Of a stretch of 64,000 nucleotides of DNA, positions 56,301 through 63,815 are shown piece by piece (the stretch's first letter is position 1; each line of letters begins with the position of its first letter). A program made the position numbers and the translations under genes. A model generated the notes under the pieces. That model was not told the origin of the DNA and did no database searches. It saw nothing but the letters and a program-made list of their open reading frames with translations. Source of the stretch: Brachycybe producta (Eukaryota; Arthropoda; Diplopoda; Playtdesmida; Andrognathidae); assembly GCA_036925085.1 (NCBI GenBank), contig JAUPFP010000057.1:558001-622000 (forward strand), given 5' to 3'.

Positions 56301-57618
56301 GTTAAAGTAAACCTAACAATAATTAACAAAAAAACGATACATTTCGTTTTTAATTAACAAACAAAGAAAAAAACATGGTTTTTACAAAATGTAACATAAC
56401 CAAAAAACTACTTGAGATATTTTGAAACTGATTTCAGCAGTGTGTTCAGAATCAAAAAATCTATAAAAATATGTAAGAAATTCATTTTTTGGTTAAAGTA
56501 AACCTAACAATAATTAACAAAAAAACGATACATTTCGTTTTTAATTAACAAACAAAGAAAAAAACATGGTTTTCACAAAATGTAACATAACCAAAAAACT
56601 ACTTGAGATATTTTGAAACTGATTTCAGCAGTGTGTTCAGAATCAAAAAATCTATAAGAATCAGTAAGAAATTCATTTGTTAGTTAAAGTAAATCTAACA
56701 ATAATTAACAAAAAACGATACATTTCGTTTTTAATTAACAAACAAAGAAAAAAACATGGTTTTTACAAAATGTAACATAACCAAAAAACTACTTGAGATA
56801 TTTTGAAACTGATTTCAGCAGTGTGTTCAGAATCAAAAAATCTATAAAAATATGTAAGAAATTCATTTTTTTGTTAAAGTAAACCTAACAATAATTAACA
56901 AAAAATGATACATTTCATTTTTAATTAACAAACAAAGAAAAAAACATGGTTTTCACAAAATGTAACATAACCAAAAAACTACTTGAGATATTTTGAAACT
57001 GATTTCAGCAGTGTGTTCAGAATCAAAAAATCTATAAGAATCAGTAAGAAATTCATTTGTTAGTTAAAGTAAATCTAACAATAATTAACAAAAAATGATA
57101 CATTTCGTTTTTAATTAACAATCAAAGAAAAAAACATGGTTTTTACAAAATGTAACATAACCAAAAAACTACTTGAGATATTTTGAAACTGATTTCAGCA
57201 GTGTGTTCAGAATCAAAAAATCTATAAGAATATGTAAGAAATTCATTTTTTGGTTAAAGTAAACCTAACAATAATTAACAAAAAAACGATACATTTCGTT
57301 TTTAATTAACAAACAAAGAAAAAAACATGGTTTTTACAAAATGTAACATAACCAAAAAACTACTTGAGATATTTTGAAACTGATTTCAGCAGTGTGTTCA
57401 GAATCAAAAAATCTATAAAAATATGTAAGAAATTCATTTTTTGGTTAAAGTAAACCTAACAATAGTTAACAAAAAAACGATACATTTCGTTTTTAATTAA
57501 CAAACAAAGAAAAAAACATGGTTTTTACAAATTGTAACATAACCAAAAAACTACTTGAGATATTTTGAAACTGATTTCAGCAGTTTGTTCAGAATCAAAA
57601 AATCTATAAAAATATGTA
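46390..57618 (+). repeat. Tandem 28-monomer duplication, unit ~5332 bp, second copy with three extra monomers
   Basis: About 46390-51721 is repeated as about 51722-57618. Early markers have offset 5331-5332 bp: AGAAATTAAT at 47911 and 53243, and CCACTCGAG at 48795 and 54126. Later markers have offset 5898 bp: the lost G before ACATGG near 49331 and 55229, CAATCAAAG at 51221 and 57119, ACAATAGTTA at 51561 and 57459, and CAGTTTGT at 51683 and 57581. The 566-567-bp difference equals three monomers inserted near 54760 (with ATATTAAGAAATTC). A hybrid monomer at about 51722 marks the exchange point. Confidence 0.75.
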
Positions 57619-58000
57619 AGAAATTCATTTTTTTGTTAAAGTAAACCTAACAATAATTAACAAAAAATGATACATTTCATTTTTAATTAACAAACAAAGA
57701 AAAAAACATGGTTTTCACAAAATGTAACATAACCAAAAAACTACTTGAGATATTTTGAAACTGATTTCAGCAGTGTGTTCAGAATCAAAAAATCTATAAG
57801 AATATGTAAGAAATTCATTTTTTGGTTAAAGTAAACCTAACAATAATTAACAAAAAAACGATACATTTCGTTTTTAATTAACAAACAAAGAAAAAAACAT
57901 GGTTTTTACAAAATGTAACATAACCAAAAAACTACTTGAGATATTTTGAAACTGATTTCAGCAGTGTGTTCAGAATCAAAAAATCTATAAAAATATGTAA

Positions 58001-58002
58001 GC

Positions 58003-58058
<56 letters not shown>
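58001..58058 (+). rRNA. 18S rRNA, 3'-terminal 58 nt only
   Basis: This is the universally conserved 3' end of eukaryotic small-subunit rRNA, from GAGGAAGTAAAAGTCG through AACAAGGTTTCCGTAGG, the GGTGAACC loop of helix 45 (where the two dimethyladenosines lie) and the terminal GGATCATTA. It covers the last of the helix 44 3' strand and helix 45. The remaining ~1.7 kb of 18S is missing: immediately upstream is satellite monomer sequence (AAAATATGTAA). It is therefore a truncated gene remnant that cannot make an 18S rRNA here. The first two or three bases (GC) could belong to either side. Confidence 0.95.
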
Positions 58059-58232
58059 TTTATAAGGACTTAGTCTTAAATATTGAAGGATCGTTTAAGA
58101 TTATCTAAGTTGCTTATCAGGTCTGACGGTGCCCTGAAAAATTGGCCGAGTCGGTTCCATGAATAGGTGGATGAAGCGTAACCATCCACTGACTTCAAAA
58201 ACCATCACCACAAGGTTTTTTGTTCGCTACTA
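58059..58232 (+). other. ITS1 unique 5' segment with two hairpins
   Basis: Spacer sequence without recognised homology. Two perfect short inverted repeats are visible: GTGGATG (58167-58173) with CATCCAC (58183-58189), and AAAAACC (58197-58203) with GGTTTTT (58214-58220). They may form stems near the 18S/ITS1 processing region; function is inference. Confidence 0.6.
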
Positions 58233-58387
58233 CTACCTCACCGTAAAAAGTGTGGTAGATCAACGAACTTTTTTTCCTTGAACGCTGGTGGACGCAAGTG
58301 CGGCGCGAGTGGTGATAGACGTTGACCGTCGCACCCGTCAACCACCGTTCTAAAAACTCCGCAATATTATTGCGAGAAACTGTTCAC

Positions 58388-58740
58388 GAGGGACAAACGG
58401 GGCAAATCTAATACTCGGCGAGAGGTGAAACTCTGAGACCCTTGTAATGACATGCCATGAATGTCTTTTCGTTGAACAAAAGTGAATGTCGCCCAGCATT
58501 CACGTGAAGATCAGATCCGCCCTAAATCAAAACCATAAACGATACCAGCAAGACCTGCAATCTGCCGTGGTTCCTCCAATGACCACCGGTGGGAAAAACT
58601 ATTCTTACGGGAGTAGTCTGGTCGCCAACAAAAGTACTGTCGCAAAACTGAAACTAAGGAATTGACGGAAAGGCACCACCACCAAGAGTGGAAAAGGTAG
58701 CCTTCTCACAGGGATAACGAACGAGACTCCAGCCTGCTAT
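58388..58740 (+). pseudogene. Decayed 18S rRNA segment inside ITS1
   Basis: Several universally conserved 18S signatures appear in the correct order and strand: GGGACAAACGGGG (58390), AGAGGTGAAACTCT (58421; 18S AGAGGTGAAATTCTTGG), GATCAGATCCGCCCTA (58509; 18S GATCAGATACCGCCCTAG), ACCATAAACGATA (58532), AAGGAATTGACGGA (58656), GGCACCACCACCAAGAGTGG (about 58672; 18S GCACCACCAGGAGTGG), and GATAACGAACGAGACT (58713). Spacing agrees with 18S up to the GAATTGACGG block; about 135 bp of 18S is missing before GATAACGAACG. Weaker similarity may extend further, with GCAATAACAAATCC (58876) resembling GCAATAACAGGTCTG. I infer a partial 18S duplication that landed in ITS1 and diverged. The sequence comparison is by eye against the known conserved motifs. 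Confidence 0.85.
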
Positions 58741-59008
58741 TCAGGCCGACGACCGTCATCGTCACTTCGGAGAAGAAGCAGCCCTGCTACGCACCTTGGC
58801 ATTGAGGCCCATGTCTCCTTGCTCGCGTTTGGGTTGCTGTCTCTCGTTGATGATCGATGAACTCAGGGTCGCTCGGCAATAACAAATCCGCTAATAAAAC
58901 TTGACATCTAAGGAAGGCGGAAAAAGGTCGTGTGCCAGAAAGATCCACACCAGTACGGCAGGGTGTGGAACTTTGGCATACTTTGAAGCACATATGTGTC
59001 CGTGAATA

Positions 59009-59027
59009 AGGTTACCAACGGTAACCT
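59009..59027. repeat. Perfect hairpin AGGTTACC / GGTAACCT, module A
   Basis: Eight-bp arms 59009-59016 and 59020-59027 around AAC. The same hairpin recurs in module B. It lies just before the next module begins and might be a processing or structural element of the ITS1 transcript; function unknown. Confidence 0.75.
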
Positions 59028-59167
59028 AACAAATCCAGGGATAACTTAACATATGGGTCTTGTTCCCTACTTCGCCTTAAAAAGTGAGGTAGATGGAACT
59101 TGTTCCCTGAACAATAGTAGACGGACTTGATACCACCGTCTACATCGTTCTAAAACCGCTCGCAAAA

Positions 59168-59325
59168 AAGACAAACGGGGCAAATCTAATACTCGGCGAG
59201 AGGTGAAACTCTGAGACCCTTGTAATGACATGCCATGAATGTCTTTTCTTCGAAACAAAAGTGAATGTCGCCCAGCATTCACGTAAAGATCAGATCCGCC
59301 CTAGATCGAAACCATAAACGATACT
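59168..59325 (+). pseudogene. Second decayed 18S segment, module B
   Basis: Carries the GACAAACGGGG, AGAGGTGAAACTCT, GATCAGATCCGCCCTAGATC and ACCATAAACGATA signatures of 18S in order, then jumps to the sequence after GATAACGAACGAGAC owing to the 182-bp loss relative to module A. CCCTAGATC is closer to the normal 18S CCCTAGTTC than module A's CCCTAAATC, so the two copies have diverged independently. Confidence 0.8.
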
Positions 59326-59606
59326 CCAGCCTGCTGATGAGACCGACGACCCTCATCATCACTTCGGAGAAGAAGCAGCCCTGCTACGCACCTTGGCATT
59401 GAGGCCCTTGTCTCCTTGCTCGCGTTTGGGTTGTTGTCTCTCGTTGATGATCGATGAACTCAGGGTCGCTCGGCAATAACTAATCCGCTAATAAAACTGA
59501 ACATCTAAGGAAGGCGGAAAAAGGTCGTGTGCCAGAAAGATCCACACCAGTACGGCAGGGTGTGGAACTTTGGCATACCTTGAAGCGCAGAGGTGTCAAC
59601 AAATAA

Positions 59607-59625
59607 GGTTACCAACGGTAACCTA
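59607..59625. repeat. Perfect hairpin AGGTTACC / GGTAACCT, module B
   Basis: Identical to the element in module A, arms 59607-59614 and 59618-59625, loop AAC. Flanking sequence has diverged, while the hairpin is unchanged. Confidence 0.75.
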
Positions 59626-59663
59626 ACACATAGAGGTGGGACTATGTGTATGGGTCTTGTCCT

Positions 59664-59883
59664 CTACTTCGCCTTAAAAAGTGCGGTAGTTGGAGCTTGT
59701 TCCCTGAACGGTGATAGACGGACTTGGAGCACCCGTCTACGCCGTTCTAAAACCGCAATACTGCGGGAGCTGTTCGTAAGGTAGACAAACGGGGCAAATC
59801 TAATACTCGGCGAGAGGTGAAACTCTAAGACCCTTGTAATGACATGCCATGAATGTCTTTTCTTCGAACAGCTGGGTCCCGTT
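59664..59883 (+). repeat. ITS1 module C (220 bp, 3'-truncated)
   Basis: Starts CTACTTCGCCTTAAAAAGTG like module B, carries hairpins TAGACGG...CCGTCTA and CCGCAATACTGCGG, then GACAAACGGGG and AGAGGTGAAACTCTAAGACC. It ends at CTTTTCTTCGAACAG, where B continues with AAAGTGAATGTCG. Only the 5' third of the 18S-like region is kept. Confidence 0.87.
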
Positions 59884-60064
59884 TCCCTGAACGGTGATAG
59901 ACGGACTTGAAGCACCCGTCTACGCCGTTCTAAAACCGCAATACTGCGGGAGCTGTTCGTAAGAAAGACAAACGGGGCAAATCTAATACTCGGCGAGAGG
60001 TGAAACTCTAAGACCCTTGTAACGATGCCATGAATGTCTTTTCTTCGAACAGCTGGGTCACGTT
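59884..60064 (+). repeat. ITS1 module D (181 bp)
   Basis: Starts TCCCTGAACGGTGATAG and runs to CTTCGAACAGCTGGGTCACG. It matches C from the hairpin block on (183-bp spacing between the TAGACGG blocks of C and D) but lacks C's CTACTTCGCC leader. It has lost a few bases in GTAACGATGCC compared with GTAATGACATGCC. Confidence 0.87.
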
Positions 60065-60235
60065 TCCCTGAACGGTAGTAGACGGACTTGGAGCACCCGT
60101 CTACGCCGTTCTAAAACCGCAATACTGCGGGATCTGTTCGTAAGGTAGACAAACGGGGCAAATCTAATACTCGGCGAGAGGTGAAACTCTGAGACCCTTG
60201 TAATGACATGCCATGAATGTCTTTTCTTCGAACAG
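60065..60235 (+). repeat. ITS1 module E (171 bp)
   Basis: Starts TCCCTGAACGGTAGTAG. The TAGACGG block lies 181 bp after that of D. It retains CCGCAATACTGCGG, GACAAACGGGG and AGAGGTGAAACTCTGAGACC, and ends CTTCGAACAG. Confidence 0.87.
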
Positions 60236-60282
60236 AATGGTAGACGGACTTTGGACATCCGTCTCCACGTCGTTGTAAAATA
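60236..60282 (+). repeat. ITS1 module F (47-bp remnant)
   Basis: Contains only the hairpin block, AGACGGA...TCCGTCT (7-bp stem), followed by CGTCGTTGTAAAATA, matching CGCCGTTCTAAAACC of the other modules. The 5.8S gene begins immediately after it. Confidence 0.75.
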
Positions 60283-60440
60283 CCACTCTGGACGGTGGAT
60301 CACTCGGCTCGTGGGTCGATGAAGAACGCAGCCACTTGCGTGAATTAATGTGAATTGCAGAACACATTGATCATTGACCATTCGAACGCACATTGCGGAC
60401 TCGAGGCGTAAAAGCCTCTTGTCCACGTCCGAACGAGAGG
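60283..60440 (+). rRNA. 5.8S ribosomal RNA
   Basis: Structural RNA of the large ribosomal subunit that pairs with the 5' end of 28S. The start is set by aligning CCACTCTGGACGGTGGAT to the animal 5.8S start, followed by ATCACTCGGCTCGTGGG, TCGATGAAGAACGCAGC, GAATTAATGTGAATTGCAG, ACACATTGATCATTGACC and TTCGAACGCACATTGCGG. The 3' GC-rich stem is CTCGAGGCGTAAAAGCCTC. At about 158 nt it has the normal length. All conserved blocks look intact, so it could be functional if transcribed. Ends are uncertain by a few bases. Confidence 0.96.
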
Positions 60441-60892
60441 ATGGGTAAAAAAGTCTAACCTAACGTAAAAAAACCCGAAGCTCCTTTTGTGGGGTGTCCG
60501 TGCTGTTGTGTGTGTTGGTTTGTGTTTAGTTGTGCGTGTAAGTAAGTTGGTTTCGAAAACATAGTACAAGCTTGACCCAAAAGCACAATCGACGACTGCA
60601 CTGCCGCATACACACAGTCATTTGCACCACTCATTGGAGACGAAAGTTATCTACGTTGGTTATCGGGCCTTTCCGTTTATCGTCCTGCACCTTGGATAAA
60701 CGGTGGCTTTAGAAAAGACGCTTCCTCTAACCATGGGTGAAACATGCCAGTTATTGGACCCTTGTCTGCATCCTTTTTCGAAAGTTTTGTAGTCTTGGCG
60801 GTTTCAATATAATTGTTACCTTGTTCGATGCTGGTCGTGCTTCGTGCGCGATTGTTTTTTACCTGATGGTGGGGAAAAAAAGAATATCTTTT
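60441..60892 (+). other. Internal transcribed spacer 2 (~452 bp)
   Basis: Spacer between 5.8S and 28S. It contains a GT-rich segment at 60497-60556 (with TGTTGTGTGTGTTGG) and an inverted repeat CCGTTTAT (60673-60680) with ATAAACGG (60696-60703) that could be one of the ITS2 helices. No module from ITS1 recurs here. An open frame on the minus strand that spans ITS2 and the 28S start is taken as chance. Confidence 0.92.
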
Positions 60893-61395
60893 CCCTCGTT
60901 TCGGACGTGAATACCCGCTGAACTTAAGCATATCATTAAGCGGAGGACAAGAAACCAACTCGGATACCCTTAGTAACTGCGAGTGAACAGGGCAATTCAG
61001 TCCAGCACCGAAGCCTCTTTTCCCCTCGTAAGCGGGACTGAGTGCAATGTGGTGTACGGAAGTGCGAGTCCTATCGAACTCTACGATCTCCGAGGTAGGA
61101 GTCTTCCCCGAGAGGAAGCTATTACCGAAGATGGTGCAAGTCCCATGTTGGACCTCTGCCGTAGTCGTGGTTTCGTTTACGGAATTCTCGCTTACGAGAC
61201 CTTCCAAGAGTCGGGTTGTTTGAGAGTGCAACCTGAAGAAGGGTGGTAAATTCCATCCAAGACTGAATACCGATCACGAGACCGATAGCAAACTAGTACC
61301 GTGAGGGAAAGTTGCAAAGAACTTTGAAGAGAGAGTTCAAGAGAGCGTGAAACCGTCCAGAGGTAAACGGGTGGGACCCCGAAAGTCGAACGGGA

Positions 61396-61780
61396 GCGGC
61401 GGGTGAGATTCACTTTTGCGTCGATCATCATCACTTTTCATTTCTGCTAATACGTCCTGTTACAGAAAGAAAGTGTCTTGTTGCATCGTCGTAGGTTTTT
61501 CTACATCCCCCCTTCTTCCTAGTAGGACGCCGCGAGCCAGTTGCGGGTCGATCTCATGGAACAACTCGTGTGTTTGCGACGATGGTCTTTCTCTCTCAAT
61601 CTTTTGCGAGAGAAGTCATCGCTGCCCCTTGACTCCAGATCTTCCCACTTGCAAACTGCTGCTCTCTCTCACCATGGATCGATAACAAAGAGTGCTCACG
61701 TTATGTCGTCAGCATAAACTTTATGCGAGACCGACTCCTGTTGTAGACGTGAGCGACTTGTTTTCGGCGGCGAGTAGGTC
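61396..61780 (+). other. 28S divergent domain D2 (~385 nt)
   Basis: Poorly conserved stretch between the conserved GGTGGGACCCCGAAAGTCG and GGTACCCCACCCGACCCG blocks. It is the expected place of the large D2 expansion segment. Open frames crossing it are chance. Confidence 0.75.
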
Positions 61781-61889
61781 GGTACCCCACCCGACCCGTC
61801 TTGAAACACGGACCAAGGAGTCCAACAAGTAAGCGAGTCATCGGTTTTCCAGTCTAAAACCGAAGGCGAAACGAAAGTGACACTCTCTG

Positions 61890-61907
61890 TTATTATAATA
61901 ATAATAA
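61890..61907 (+). repeat. ATA microsatellite in a 28S variable loop
   Basis: A short TTATAATAATAATAA run lies just after the conserved CGAAACGAAAGTG and before GATGGCGAGATCC, where the D3 expansion is expected. It is an AT-rich island in otherwise GC-balanced rRNA. Confidence 0.7.
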
Positions 61908-62109
61908 CCCTGATGGCGAGATCCTCTACGGGAGGCGCATCGCCGGCCCGTCCGCAATTCTAAGGACGGAGCTCGAGCTTACTTGTTGGCACCCGAAAGA
62001 TGGTGAACTATGCTTGGGCGGGATGAAGCCAGAGGAAACTCTGGTGGAGGTCCGCAGGGGTTCTGACGTGCAAATCGATCGTCAGACCTGAGTATAGGGG
62101 CGAAAGACT

Positions 62110-62162
<53 letters not shown>

Positions 62163-62473
62163 TACTCGGAGAAAAATGCAGTCTCATTCCGGTAAAGCGA
62201 ATGATTAGAGGAATACGGTGTCGCAAGTGGCGTCGACCTATTCTCAAACTATGAACGGGTGAGAAACAAGAACCCATGCCTAAAATGAAGTCTTGTTTTC
62301 GGATGAAGTGGAGTATCTAGTGGGCCACTTTTTGGTAAGCAGAAATGGCGATGTGGGATGAACCAAAAGTACGGGTTACGGCGCCCGATGATAATTTTCG
62401 ACGCTCATTAGAGCCCATGAAAAGTGTCGGTAGCTAAAGACAGCAGGGCAGTGGCCATGGAAGTCGGAATCTG

Positions 62474-62535
62474 CTAAGGAGTGTGTAAAAACTCACCTGC
62501 CGAAGCTACCGGCCTTGAAAATGGATGGCGCTCGA
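62474..62535 (+). other. 28S GTPase-associated centre
   Basis: Conserved CTAAGGAGTGTGTAA...ACTCACCTGCCGAA binds the P-stalk proteins and elongation factors. The usual TAACAACTCACC reads TAAAAACTCACC here, with A at 62489 in place of a pyrimidine. Confidence 0.8.
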
Positions 62536-63404
62536 GCGTGGAGCCTACACCCGACCGTTGCGACAGAACTTTTGAGAGGTGTCATATGCCGCAACGTGTA
62601 GGAGGGTCGCGGCGGTGTGCGCTGAAGGGTTTTTGACGTGAGTCAGCCTGGAGCCGCCGTCGGTGCAGATCTTGGTGGAAGTAGCAAATACTCAAGTGAG
62701 AACCTTGAGGACCGAAGTGGAGAAGGGTTCCATGTGAACAGTGCTTGATCATGGGTTAGTCGGTCCTGAGGAGTCGATTGCCGTTCTCTTAATTGATGCA
62801 TCTTGGCTCCCCAATCTCTCCTACCGTGCGTGGGGGTTAGATGCCTACGAGTGTCTCTCCCTCCTCCACACGATATAACTTGGGATTGTAAGAAGCCTCT
62901 GCACAAAATTGACGGAATTGCTCCGAAAGGGAATCTGGTTAATATTCCAGAACTCGGTTGCGGAGATCGCCCGTGATTCCTCTGTTTCTCCCGTACTTCC
63001 TAGTAGGCTAGCCCTATGCTCGAAAGAAGACATTACGTGGGTGTAAACGCAAAAGAGGACGAGGGCCGAGGCGGTAACGCAAACGAACTCGGAGACTGTC
63101 GGCGGGAGTGCCTGGAAGAGTTGTCTTTTCTTTGTAAGTCTGACTGAATCTCCCCTGAATCGGTTCAACCGGAGACGGGGTCCAAGAGTCAGCGAAAAGC
63201 ACCGCACTTGTCGCGGTGTCAGGTCCATCTCCCGTCGTCCCGTGAAAATCCGAGGGAGCTAGTATGATTCTCGCACCGAACCGTACCCTATATCCGCAGC
63301 AGGTCTCCAAGGTGAACAGCCTCTGGTCGAAAGATTAATGTAGGTAAGGGAAGTCGGCAAGTCAGATCCGTAACTTCGGGAAAAGGATTGGCTCTGAGGG
63401 CCGT

Positions 63405-63560
63405 TGCGGCACGAGAAATGCTTACTCTTAACTTACTTTGCTGCCTCTTTTCATTCTAGTGTTGGTACGTCTCTAAAAGAGATTTGCCCCTAAACGTGGA
63501 TGTGTGGAAGCAAAAGTGGGTAAGAAAAAGAGTGCTTAGATGGTCTCTCGCAACTCACGC
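63405..63560 (+). other. 28S expansion segment ES27 / D8 region
   Basis: Variable stretch after the conserved ATTGGCTCTGAGGGC and before AACTGGCACGGACCAGG, the usual place of ES27. It contains pyrimidine-rich and A-rich stretches; a short expansion for an animal. Confidence 0.65.
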
Positions 63561-63730
63561 CTACTCAGAACTGGCACGGACCAGGAGAATCCGACTGTCT
63601 AATTAAAACAGAGCATTGCGATGACCGCCTGACACAAGTGCTAAGGCCTCGACGCAATGTGATTTCTGCCCAGTGCTTTGAATGTCAAGGTGAAGAAATT
63701 CAACGAAGCGCAGGTAAACGGCGGAAGTAA

Positions 63731-63815
63731 CTATGACTTTCTTAAGGTAGCCAAATGCCTCGTCATTTAATTGGTGACGTGCACGAATGAATTAACGAGA
63801 TTCTCACTGTCCCTA
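63731..63815 (+). other. Intact R2 and R1 retrotransposon target region of 28S
   Basis: The R2 target TTAAGGTAGCCAAATGCC (cleavage expected between 63747 and 63748) and the R1 target with CTCACTGTCCCTACC (~63804) are continuous. This 28S copy therefore carries neither element. The site is also close to the I-PpoI recognition sequence, with one difference (CTTTCTTAAGG). Confidence 0.8.

Larger units (their letters stand above)
1..58000 (+). repeat. Satellite DNA array, ~190-bp monomer, ~305 copies
   Basis: The whole stretch is one head-to-tail tandem repeat. The anchor GTTCAGAATC recurs every 187-191 bp (for example 371, 561, 752, 943, 1134, 1321), and every monomer has the same order of landmarks: GTTCAGAATCAAAAAATC, GTAAGAAATTCA, TTAAAGTAAA, AATTAACAAAAAACGATAC, AATTAACAAACAAAG, ACATGG or ACGTGG, TGTAACATAACC, CTTGAGATATTT, ACTGATTTCAGCAGT. 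The + strand is strongly A-rich, with only a few CG dinucleotides per monomer. No inserted transposon, unique sequence or orientation switch was seen. The array continues past the left edge of the window and ends abruptly at the 18S fragment. A monomer near nucleosome-repeat length with higher-order structure is typical of centromeric or pericentromeric satellites; that role is inference. Single-copy genes are absent throughout. Confidence 0.97.
58233..59066 (+). repeat. ITS1 module A (834 bp, most complete)
   Basis: First and longest of the tandem ITS1 modules. It begins CTACCTCACCGTAAAAAGTG, matching CTACTTCGCCTTAAAAAGTG in modules B and C. It has a variant of the hairpin block, then GACAAACGGGGCAAATC, ACTCGGCGAGAGGTG, a 182-bp stretch missing from module B, AACGAGACTCCAGCCTGCT, GAGAAGAAGCAGCCCTG, AAGGAAGGCGGAAAAAGG, and near the 3' end a GGTTACC-AAC-GGTAACC hairpin. 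Much of it is collinear with 18S rRNA. Confidence 0.88.
59067..59663 (+). repeat. ITS1 module B (597 bp)
   Basis: Second module, nearly identical to A over long stretches (ACTCGGCGAGAGGTGAAACT, GCAGCCCTGCTACGCACC, GGTCGTGTGCCAGAAAG). It lacks the segment matching 58546-58727 of module A (182 bp), joining GATAC to TCCAGCC with an AC dinucleotide shared at both ends. The hairpin block GTAGACGG...CCGTCTAC is a perfect 8-bp stem here. Confidence 0.88.
58059..60282 (+). other. Internal transcribed spacer 1, 2.2 kb, modular
   Basis: Lies between the 18S 3' terminus and the 5.8S start. It is long for an animal ITS1 and is mostly made of tandem modules of decreasing length (A to F, listed separately). 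Only the first ~175 bp have no module homology. The modules contain degenerate 18S sequence. No tRNA, protein gene or transposon was recognised. The open frames that cross it on both strands show no recognisable protein and follow the repeats. Confidence 0.92.

Noticed and set aside
1..58000. CRISPR array
   Set aside because: The repeated unit is the full 190 bp without unique spacers, and the neighbouring sequence is eukaryotic rDNA.
1..58000. Ordinary rDNA intergenic spacer subrepeats
   Set aside because: An intergenic spacer should lead into a 5' ETS and a complete 18S. Here the repeat meets the 18S 3' end directly. A rearranged spacer origin cannot be fully excluded.
1..58000. Telomeric repeats or inserted mobile elements in the array
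   Set aside because: No short G-rich tandem repeats, terminal repeats or non-satellite sequence were seen.
58001..58058. Naturally fragmented 18S gene with a separate 3' piece
   Set aside because: Nothing supports independent expression of a 58-nt piece. Truncation or a false join is simpler.
60677..61231. 184-codon minus-strand frame across ITS2 and the 28S start
   Set aside because: It runs antisense through conserved 28S core sequence whose conservation is explained by rRNA. No known protein domain is visible.
63731..63815. R1/R2 retrotransposon insertion in 28S
   Set aside because: The target region reads straight through with no insertion.
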